Assembly: GCA_039654915.1 (NCBI GenBank)
Contig: CM077600.1
Location: 43,012,492-43,076,491, forward strand
Length of the DNA: 64,000 bases
Source: Aquilaria yunnanensis
Lineage: Eukaryota > Streptophyta > Magnoliopsida > Malvales > Thymelaeaceae
Direction of reading: 5' to 3'
Part shown: piece by piece, positions 13,999 to 25,900 of the stretch
Layout of the letters: every line of letters starts with the position of its first letter
Numbering within the stretch: position 1 is the stretch's first letter
Made by a program: the position numbers and the translations under genes
Notes under the pieces: generated by a model
What the model was told of the DNA's origin: nothing
Databases searched by the model: none
Seen by the model: the letters and a program-made list of their open reading frames with translations, nothing else

Positions 13999-16900
13999 AA
14001 CCCTCCAATTTCTCACCAAAAACCTTATTCTATAGATCATGATAGTTAGAAACTAGTGAGTGTCTTCATGTGCATCACTCCCACATGATCAAGTTCTGCT
14101 ATTACATTTTAATTTGTTATGCTATTACTAGAAAAATGCATCATACTTACGGTCAATTCTGGAAAAAGGATGTCAGTTTGTGGACAAACTCCCAACATCT
14201 TTCTAATCTCATCCTGCAATAGATACATATATAGCAAGTCAGTAAAATATTCAGTCCTGCTTGGTACGATAGATGTGGGAGGATGGAAATAAAAGAGAAA
14301 ACTGTTGACGGTTTATATATACACAACCTTTTACCCTAACTAACCTGGGAGCGGACAATACCCAAGAACTGGACCTACCCAAGACCTGACCAACCTGAGG
14401 ACCCAAACTGACCCAAGAAGCAGTCAACCTGGTATCCAAACTGACTTGGGATCTCAACTCAACAGACCCCAAGACCTTGACCAGATAGAGGACCTCAACC
14501 GACCCTAGAACCCTGACTTACCAGGGACCCAGACCATCCCCAATTCAGTTGAGGTCACGGGATCGATTATAATCGCAAGGTGGGTCTAAATGTGGAGGTT
14601 GATCAGGTCAGTCGGGGTGATGTAATTGGTCCAGGTCCTAGGGTCAGTTGCGGTGGCAAATCAATTAGGGCATTCAGGTTGCTGGGGCAATCAAGGTCCT
14701 TCGCTGCCCACAGTCTCATTTAAAGTCTAGGTCCAAGGGTGTTATGAGCCTCAAGTACCATGCAAAACTGTTTTCTCCCTCTATTTTTAGCATATTTTTT
14801 AGGGAAGGGGTTGGAAGGAAAGTTGAAGGAAATTTTTCTCCATGTTTCTCATCCCCCCTAACAATGGAAAACAACATTTTTTCCCTCCATTTTGCATCCT
14901 CACATATTCCTCTCCTAACAAGAAGCCTCAGCCTAATGCAGAAGGAAACATACCAATAATTGATATGCAGTGTAGAAGTAGATAGTAGAAAAAGAAGAAA
15001 GCTTATAGTCTAGAATAAATATGCCTTTGGATGCTAAGTACAAAGACACCTTAGACATCAAGGAACTAGAGACAATGCTTTATTCATGATATAAGATGGT
15101 TGCTTGGTTTTGCCATATTTTAGGACAAGTTTAAAGCTTTGATTGCAGGAGAATGTAAATCACATGTCTATAGTAATTGAGAGATCATAACAAGGTAAAG
15201 ATATGAGCTCGTCCAAATATGAACCAATAAGGCTATTGAGATTAATTCGATAGAGCACTAAAACCATGAAACGTACATAGCTTTACTTTTGACATATGAA
15301 CAATCACAAGTGTAGCTAGTAGTTTCTCTATAACAAATCAAAGCTATGGAGCACGCATTTTTCTGAACAAGCTTTTAACAGCTAAAATAGTGAGGTTATC
15401 ATATTAATCCCAATTCGATCACCTGATGAAATCATATGAACTTCAGCTCCCAAAGCATGTCAAAAGTGCGAGAACTTCTGAACTTTCTAAATAAATTGCC
15501 AGCCAAAATTCAGAGGCAAACATAGAAAACCTCTGCCACCACCCACCCCACCCCTCAGCCCTCTTTCCCCTTTTTTTGTTTTAATCTCTTCTCCTATTCT
15601 TTTTTTTTTTCCCCTTCTTTTAGGCTTCTTATTGACCATAAATGTCCAGCATGTGATCCATTGTTTGACAAACAAAGGCCTATGTTACAACCAAAGAATC
15701 AAGAACACCCACTGTAACTGTAGATAACAAAATCATTTCCGAGATCCAACTTCTAGAACATGCATCTATATTCCAGCAATAGATCAAAGGCTACAAATTT
15801 TGAAATAACCCCACCCTAACTCCTATTTTATATGTTAGTAATGATTAAGTACACACATACCAAAGCAACAAATGCCCAACCACACAAAAACCGCCATCCT
15901 AGTCAGATATCATGATTCACAAATCCCATGAACAGACAGAGCGAAACGAATTTCTACAACCGATCACACATGGTAGAACAAGAATATCTAACAATAATGA
16001 TCTGAGGATCGGCATACTGATGTATAAAATAGAAGGTAAGGTAAGGGAACAGTTACCATTTTTTAGATATGAAAGGTAAACACTTACCATCTCAGTTAAG
16101 ATACTCTTTCCAAAAACCAAAGCATCCCCTGATGTTGGGAGAAGAAGACCAACAAGCATTGATATTGTTGTACTTTTACCAGCCCCATTATGTCCTGCAA
16201 GAAAAATATCAGGAGCTAAGACATTTTTCCTTTTGCTTCTTCCATTTCCTCCAAATGCATCATTCGCCTGTAGACGTAATCTGGGGCACAGGATACAAGT
16301 GAAAGAACAGTGGCCAAAACTAGAATGTATGTACTAAATTCTTCCATCCAGTTCAGTGTTGAATACATGCATAGATATGGCCACGCAACAATGAACTGAA
16401 GACACTATACATGCATAGACATGGCCACACCCTTTCGTGATTGATTGATTCTTGGAACATGAATGAAAATTCAAACAGCAAGTGTTTGGATATAATTCAA
16501 AACATAAACGATCAAATAAATAAATAAATAGTCCCACCCTCTTCTTTTAGGTGTCTAATGGCTATAATCCATTCAGCATTCGATCCGTAATCTGAGTGCA
16601 TTGGATGTCCGATGCCATATCACAAACATGCTATTTCTACAGAACTAATAAATCACGTAATTTCTTCATAACTATTTAAGATAGGCCAGCGATATTGAAG
16701 AGTTATAAGCAGGGGAAAAAATGCAAATACAGCAGAAACCAGAATCCGACATCAGATTATCTTTCAGGAGAAACTGAATTCTACTTCTTCATGTTTTATC
16801 AAAGGGAGGGCGATCATGGATTCATGACTTTCAACTCAACAAATAAAATAACTATCTGATGATATGATCATCCAGGAAAAAATCACTAAAAAAACCCAAA

Positions 16901-19900
16901 CAAATTTGCAGTGAAAGAAAACTGTCTCTCACTTCCCTCCACTAAACCAGTAGTTTAGCCACATGCAGATAATAAATTATTCAAGGTAAGTGGGATGCGA
17001 AGAAAGAAAAAACTATAGCTTATATCCCAGGAAATGAAAGCAAGGAGTAGAAGACATTGCCTGCTCCACAATAGCTGATTCCCCCTGATAATTCACATTA
17101 TATGAAACCCAATAATGGTGACAATGACTCTACCAAAAACTCCATAATACTCGAGGAGAACAGGGATTAAGTAAGACAGAACAAAAACAAAATCGTGCAA
17201 CTGCTTATTATTTTAATGTGGAGTACAAGCAAGTAGAGTGTCCTCTTTATCGTTAATAGAATTGTTCTAAGCAATCTTTCCAATATTGTGCCAAATTATG
17301 CACATTCAATCATGTTTCAAGTTTTTTTTTATTTATTAAGTTCAGTGGTAATTTAAGTAGCAGCCATTTTGTTTCTCTTTTTTTTTTTTTCAAGAAAAGA
17401 ACGTAGTTGTTTTGATATTTCTCCTCAAGCCTAATGGTTAAAACTCAAGGTGCTTTGTAAAGCACACAATAGGTTTGCACAATGCACAACTCCTTGGGCC
17501 TCCAGACTGGTAATTTTTGGGACAATGCCTATTCTGTTGGCCCTTGCTGGGCCTCATATTGGAATTTGTAGGCAATGTGGCCTCAGCCAAAATTAGAATT
17601 TTACTCATATTTTTACAGAACTAAATAAACGTAAATGAACACAAACCCAGCAAGACACTGTCAGACTAGGAGATAAAGAAGGCACAACAAACTGTAGTTT
17701 AATTATGGAGGAAATAAAGGTTAGCAGCTTCTCTTCAAAGAAGCTAAGAGGACTTCCAAAAAACCTAGTCAGTTTAGATGTGAAACATATCACTGAGTAT
17801 GATGCTTAAGGCCATTGGAAGATAAGAATAAGTCCTTAGAAAGCTTCCTTTCTCCTCTACTGTTTAACTACTTCTCCAAGCACAATGCTCCTAACATGAA
17901 CCAAAGATTCCACATCTTGTTGATAATCCCTGAAATAGCTCTGGCAGATTTATTTAAGTACATTAGAAGCAACAATTTTGTTTTTTTTTTTTTCTGTTCA
18001 TGACATTGCCACTAACCAAATAAAACACCATAACTTCCAGGCTAAAAAAAAAAACACTCACCTAAAAGTGCTAGGATCTGGTTTTCATACAAGGTGAGAT
18101 TTAATGAGTTAACAGCACAACATCTTCCCTTCTTTGTCGCATAAACCTTATGCAAGTTCCTCAGGTGGATACATCTGCAAGTCGAACATGAAATTTGAAT
18201 GGAAAACCCAACAAAAACTATTCAAATGAATGGAACATGCTTATTCTGGTGCTTCTACCTCCCATCAAGCTCCTGTTGCTTCATTTCCAAGCTTATTGCT
18301 TCCACAGCAGGTTCAGAAGAATCCTTTTTATCGACATTTTTCTTTTTGGAAATTTTATTGCTAATTTTGACCTCATAACTGGGAATATGGGGTTTTATAT
18401 GACTCTTTCTCCAGAAGCACTTCTGAAACAAGAAAGTCCAAGGATAGCGGATTCCATTTTCCCTGGGAAGGACCTGATCAATGAACATATTGCAAAACAT
18501 TTTATCAAGACATGAAACCATGAAATAAGGAGATAGCCTTAGCAGCCTAACAGAATCAACATAAACCAATAGTAATAACTGTGCAATCAATCATCAAGAA
18601 CCTAGTAATCACCAAATACTACAACCTAATTGCTTAATCTCAGCTACATTGGAGTTAGTGGCATAAAGTGATAATGTTGATTAACTGTTAAAAGAAAACT
18701 AACCCTTACAGGGGTAAAACTCATCTAACATGCCTCGAAATGATACATTTTAACAATTGATTACCATAACCTAAAAAAAAAAGTCAATACGAGTATGCAT
18801 AAATACCTTATCCAGGTAGAGACCCAGGGCACAGTAGAGCAGTGTGTCAAACATCATCATGAGGAGGCATACCAAAAAATTCACTCCAGATGATTCCTAC
18901 AAGGTCCAATATCTAAGAAATACAGCCAAAAATGAAAATGAACTCAAATTAGCCAGCTGGAAACATTCTAGTGAGGACAGGACATACCCGCCATATGTTA
19001 CTCCAACGAACTCCTACATGTGCACGCTCATAATCAGCAAAATTAACAGATCCAAGAGCAAAAGCTGTTGGTGAAAGCAACGATGCAACAACCTTTAACA
19101 GCCTGTAATAAGGGCATTTAAAATGTTTCAATCCATTGTCCAAAAGACATTGAATCTCTGATACCGCCATGGGACCCATATAGCACACGATTTTGCATGA
19201 GAGTAGTTGCTTACATAGGAACAGCCTCATCGCCAACTGTGTAATAAGGAAAGAATGCTCCAAGAAATGAGAGAGTTCCAACTGCAATGGCTGTTTTTGC
19301 TCGAGAGAAGAATGTGGAGATTAAAAAGGATAGCATGATTGCACTCAGTCCAAACATAAAGAAATAAACAAACACCACTGTCTTATCGCTGTACTTGAAA
19401 AGGTTGCTCATGGTACAGATTGTGATTGTCCCAGAAGAAATGGCAAACTGCACATAAAATTAACTTAAATGAACACAATATATAGGAGACTAGTTGAAGA
19501 AACATTGTAATGAATCACACTTGAACCCAACTGATTCAAGACTAACGAATCAGAGGCCACAAGTATTCTGAATACAACTATGTCTCTCTTGTAATGGCCA
19601 GTTTAACAGAATAGATATTTAACTACAACCTCAAATCAGAATCTAGTTACCCAATAAGTTCATATTAAGGCATCCAACCTAAAACCAAATGGTAATGGGT
19701 GGAGAACCCCCACCACAATAAAAAGCCTTAACGAACCCCTTGACTTAACCATGTGAGATATTACCACTCAACCTCTCACATTAAGGCCAGTGAGAAGACT
19801 GAAAACAGGCCTGTTGAATGGACCATGAAAACAACCAGAGCTTTACCAGACAAACAGGGAAGTGACAAACCTTGGGTTCTATTACCATGTTCAGGTATCC

Positions 19901-22900
19901 ACCATAAAATTGATTGGTAATGAACGGAGAAGCCTCACCTACAATATAACTAACCCTTTGACTTAACCATGTGGATTTTACCCCTTAACAGTTTATAGCA
20001 GAATTACAAAAAAAAAAAAACGAACAAACAAACAACTAAATGCCTAAGTCATTCATTTCAAGTCATTGTTCATATGAGAATGTCATAATTGCAAAGTTTC
20101 ATATTAACACTAGAATATTCCATGAAAAAATTCTAAGGCACAGCTTCTACCGACAATTCAATACGACTGATCAACTAATATTTCAACTAGTTATTAAGAA
20201 AAAAAATTACCCCAGCATGTGCAAGCTCAGGCAAACAAAAAAAGAAATCTAGAGCAAATTTCGAAAGTACTCATTGTTTTTTTTCCCTGTTTATGGACAA
20301 CAATGGAGGGCCGCAAGCATACATGCAATGCCACTATTTGCAACATGCCACCCAACATGCTGGTGAATGATGCAAGGGACAATGGAAAAGAATGTCCAAG
20401 CAAGAAACCTATAGTCTATAGAACAGGGCAAGGTTTCTTCTTCAGTTATTTATCAAGAACAAGAAGTAAAATCTCCTGATCGAAAAATTCAAGAACAAAT
20501 CTCATGAACAATGTACTCAGGCATTTATAAGGAACAAAACAATATCATTTCACAGCAACTTCAACTCTTGCCAAGTCTCCACCAAATACAGTGCAAGACC
20601 AACCAGACAGACATGAGTATGCATTGACAGCACCATTCAAATCACCCTATTGTTAAACAGATATTTATTCAATTACTGAAAACTAAAATTTAAAAAAACT
20701 ATAACAATTCTAAAACAAGTGCCAAATTTTCAAATGCAACACAAATGGAAATGCTCCAGTTCACATTTTCTGATGCTATGACTAAAGGCTTTTCCAAGCA
20801 AGAACAAATATAGAAATTTTTCAGCCATCAATAACCAATTTACATGTGTTTTTCCATAAGACAATCACGAGCTAGCTACCAATGACAACACATGCAAATA
20901 GATATTAATAACAAAAAAAACACTTACTGTTGTGAACTGAAAACAGGCATCCATATTTCTAACATATTGTTAAGTAATTTCTACCTAAATACAAAAACAG
21001 TGAATTCCTTTGACTATAGTTTCTCATTGAATTTGATACACCAAAAAAGAAAAGGAAAAAAAAACAGAGAGAAAGTTTGGATTAAAAATATAGGCTTTGT
21101 TCTGCAACAGTGTCTGATTAGGATTATAGGTTTAGAAAAGCTATCAAAGGGTAGCTTCTACCGTTAACTGTTTTGAAAAGCCATCTTGACCAACCAAAGA
21201 TTGATACAAACTCTGACGTTAACATAAATGCTATTCCCCACACAAAGCCATAAAATCATGGCCTAAAAATCTGTCGTTCTTTCAAAATGATATGTTCAAA
21301 TTATACCTTTAACTTCAATTAAAGACCAGCTGAGAAAACTAACCTGCAAACCATAAGCAATGAACCACGAGAGATGAAATATCCCATCTTTCAGGCCCAT
21401 CATGTAAAGACCTTCTCTTATCTTCTGCTCCTGAAATTTTAGATAATAAAGGGTTTTTGGGAAAGGAAATGCAATGGAAATTTTTTATGAACTTGGAAAA
21501 AGAAAAATTAAAAATTGAGACCCATAGGCCGCACTCAATACAGTAACTTCTAAACATATTCCACCAAAAAGACTAATCTGATTGCAATGATGGTTTAAAA
21601 ACCTTTTCAAATACAGTGTTGCTGATCAGGCGTGAAATCGGGTAAAGAAACCCCAAGAGATACCTGTCAAACAAAAATAAAGGAGGAAAAGGATTGTGTC
21701 AACATGTTTCAAGTGTTGGAAAGGAAGTTGAAAATTTTCAAATAAAGAAGAAACATACAACAGTCCCATGACACTCTTAATAATGGACTGGAACTCATCA
21801 TCAGTATACTCTCTAGTTGGAAATGGAGCCATTCTTATTGTTGAAGGGATAAACTGCATCCAAGGGGAGTTAAGCCACGAGGTGGCATTATAGGTGTCTG
21901 ATGACAGTTCTACATTTTCAGCAGTAATATGAGGTTGTGTTTGCCAGGCAGCCAATATGATAAAAGAATCAAAAACCTGCTGAAGCTGCATGTTGAGGAA
22001 AAGGTATTGTCATGACAACAGCATAACAGCAAGCAACCTTAAGAGCAGATACTTCATTCGAGTCATAAACCGTTACTAGCTTGAGGTGAAACACTTCTAT
22101 AGCATCTCAACAATTTCTCAGGAAATATTATGAACAAGTAATCATTCTTTGAAACAATTTCATTGGCTGATTTACCACTTCCTATTTACTTCATAAAAAT
22201 GTATGAGGAATCTGCCCATAGTTAGTAAAAGGTATAGAGATCAAACTCGAGTATTTAGGGTAGTAACGTCATTAATTTTTTTTAGTTCATCTAATTACAG
22301 TATAGACAACCAAATGATGTGAGAAATACAAGCATCCGCATTTTTAGGCACAGGCACCATGCATCTTAAGGACATTTCCGCCAAAAAAAGAGGAAGCCAG
22401 AAAAGGATGGTAGCCTTTATTATTGCTGTATTATGCCCAGCATTGTCAAAGATGATCCAAGTGCATAAAAGATAGTGAACTCTTCTGATCAAACTTCTAA
22501 ATCATAAAATTCTTATGTCCTAAATAAAGTATTCAATATTGAAACAGTGAAGAATGCTAGCAAGCTGAAACATAGACCAAAAAGATAAGGGAATAGACAA
22601 ACGTAAAAGTTTCAGTGAAAGAAATAGCAGATCGTACAGTTAGAAATCCACTGATGCTGTATTGCATTGTTGGAATGAAATTAACACCTAACTCAAGCTC
22701 TCTGAGGTAGGATCCAGTTGTGTCCATGATTGTTGTCACATCAGGAAATCCAGAGAAAGCCCATGTATGGTTCAGACGAATGCTATAATCGAACAAATGA
22801 GGGCCTTGATAATGAAATACCACTGCTCCTTTTATTTTCGGATTCTTACAACTCCTGGTAAAAAGTTAGAAAACCATAAAGCAACCCCTCATTTACATAA

Positions 22901-25900
22901 CAAGAGTCAAACTAATAATCACACAGAAGTAGTCCAGATTTTTTTAGTTTACAAACTATCCTGCATTCCCTTCTTACCACATAATTAATGATTGATTAAC
23001 ATCAACAACACATATCAATTGAATAGAAGAGGACCAGCTGCCTGCTTTTGTTGTCAAAACCACTGACGATATTCACAAAAGCTACACAACTTGTTCTTAA
23101 CCTCTTCCTTCATCCATTATCATCAGAGAAATTACAGAATGAGCACCTTTTTTTATTAACATGCATATTCATAACCAGTGTTTATCTAAGAAGCTGTTCA
23201 CAGTACTAATAAACTTCTGAATACCACCAGGAACTTGTTCTACTCTATTTCACAGTATCCTATAAAATGAAAATTGCATATGTGTACTGCACTGACAGAA
23301 GGAATATAGACACGAATCTATATTTCAGTTTTTATGTTGAAATTGTTGCACTGACTAAAGCAAGAAAAACTTTAACTCTGTACTTTTCCCATTATTTTCA
23401 TTTTTGTTGATTTTTGGTCTAAATCAATACCATTTGAAAATTAACAACACTTGAACAATTTTTTTTTCAAAAAGTAACTATTTTTTTATGAATTTTTTTC
23501 CGCACTCAACCAAGAAGAAGAAAAATCAATACCTAACTTTTCCAAAACATAATTAAAAAACAAGGTTTGGACTTCTTTATGTATAAATTTTCAAATGGTA
23601 TACAAGTTGAGTGAATAATCACTATATATCAAAATAATCACTAATGATTTAGATTAGTTTTTCAATAAAGTAATAACTCAGTTTTTATCATCCAAAGCAT
23701 TTCGGTTGAGCTATGAATCAATGCTTATCAGTTTTTATTATTGTGTAAATATTTTCTTTATACTTATTTACAACTTATTATTTTGGCCTGTATCCTAAAG
23801 GATATTTATAGATATCTTCCTTCCTCATTTGAACCTTATTATTTAGGATATGTAGCCTAGGTTTCTTGCTGCCAAACACAGCAGCCCTCTTGTAACTCCC
23901 TATATATCTTTTATATGTCAATAGAAAGCACCTTTCACCAAACTTCTACGTTATCATGTCTCACACATAAGATAGACTCCTACATAGAAGCAAACCAAGA
24001 ATTTGAGGAACAAAAATAGACCAAAAAGAAAGTGACACACTTGCCTCCTGGGTCCCCTATTAAGTGGACAAAAGCAAATGGGAAATATTATGATAATTTG
24101 GGTTTGATACTTTGAAGGCAAAGAGGGGAAAAAAACTAAAGAAGATGATAAAAAGTTGGGGGGTTACAAGATAAAAACACTTTTTTATTTCAACAATACC
24201 AAGTATCCAAAGCATTTGTTGTAGTATACTTACAAATATGCTTCTTTAAGCTTACAAAGAGTTACAAAAGAAGTTCATATGATTGTAAATCAAGGCCTTA
24301 ACCCCGAAGACACACACACACACAGAGACAATGACAAAAGAACAATATAGGAAACACAAATACCAGAAATTTCAAACACTAGATGTTACGTTTTCATTTT
24401 TCCTGCAGTTTGTGTGATTACCAGTAAAGCTTGAAGATATATGATTCATGCCATAGTTCTTCACAAGAATTTCATAATTACCAACACTGCATTTGGTGTT
24501 GTGACAATAACTCAAGCCGTCGTTGGTAAATAGAGAAATACTCCCAAATGACATTGTAAGAATACAAAAATTACCTAAGTTATGAAATCATAATCGTTGT
24601 CGTTAGGTGGTAAAATCTCACATGGTTAGGTCAATGGGTGAGTTAAGCTTTTATATTGCAGTGAAGCCTCTCCACCAATTGCCGATTGGTTTTCAGGTTG
24701 GATGCTTCAACAATTTGGTTTTTTATGATTCAAAGCCGGTAGACTACAATGCTAACTCTTTTCCTCCCCTATATGGGCTATACTTACTGCTGTTAGCAAA
24801 ACTTATGCTACAATCACAGAATAGAAGGTAACATACTAGCACATAAAAGTTGGTCAAAATATAACATTTACTTATTCAATATCATCACAGAAGGAAGACT
24901 TTCTCCCCTGCACAAAGGTTACGTACTTACTCATCTAATCCACAAGTACCATAGTGATCTGAACGTATGTATGTTTCCAGCTCAAGCTCATCTTCAAAGG
25001 TTTTACTGACTAGCTGCAAGCATTGAGTCAAAACAAAAAGACGTCAGATGGCAGAAGGAAACCAATTCTATGTCCTAGCTGTCATGCACACTAAACATGT
25101 ACATGGAAGCCTCTTGTTTTGTTTTTTTCTCTCTTTTCTGGTTTTGTTTTGTTTTCTTTTTTTTCTTTTTGAAAAAAAGAATTTAACTCTGGAATCATGT
25201 AATAGGAAGGCAAGGCTTACACAACATCTATAAGGCATCAGCATCTCCCTCACTCAATTAAGTTTCATTCACACAAGTTACTACATGTCTACATAAAGTG
25301 AACAGACAATAAGTTCCTCACCAAATACCACTTCAACGATCAATCAGATAGGGGAAACAATGTGCATATGCATGTGACTAATGCTTAAAAAGATTAATCA
25401 GGTATGTACTATCTACACCAAGAAAATGATCAAGAATATAAAATGCTCCAAGGGTAAAGAATGCCAATAAGAACAGCTTGAATTTAATAATTACCTTTAA
25501 TAGGGGAAATTTGATGGACATCATGTTAATCATCTTCCTTGTTTCTTCCGTATTTGGTGCAAAAGCTAAATACTCTCCCTTGGCCAACAATAATTCCAAA
25601 ACTTCTTGAAAATTAGGGGATATGCCTTTACCCACCTCCACGAACATGTCTTTCCTTATATATCTGCAACATTTGATCAAGTAGGAACTTAGTACTTTCA
25701 CCTAACAAGTGAATCTGAACAGCCAATGAGTCATCAAATACATGTTGGAAAGGAAACTCCAAAATTTTTGGCTCATGTAGCTGTGATAAATCATTTTGCT
25801 TTTTCCTCTCTTAATTTCCTTCAATAGGATATATGGTTGCATGACATATTTTGGGCATTTGGAAAACTTAGAAATTTCCTTTGCTAAATAGAGAATCATC

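Noticed and set aside
23670..23965. LTR-like stretch ending with TATATATC and AATAGAAAG motifs in ABCA1 intron 4
   Set aside because: It looks like the 3' part of a Copia LTR, but I found no matching start and no target duplication, so I do not call it.
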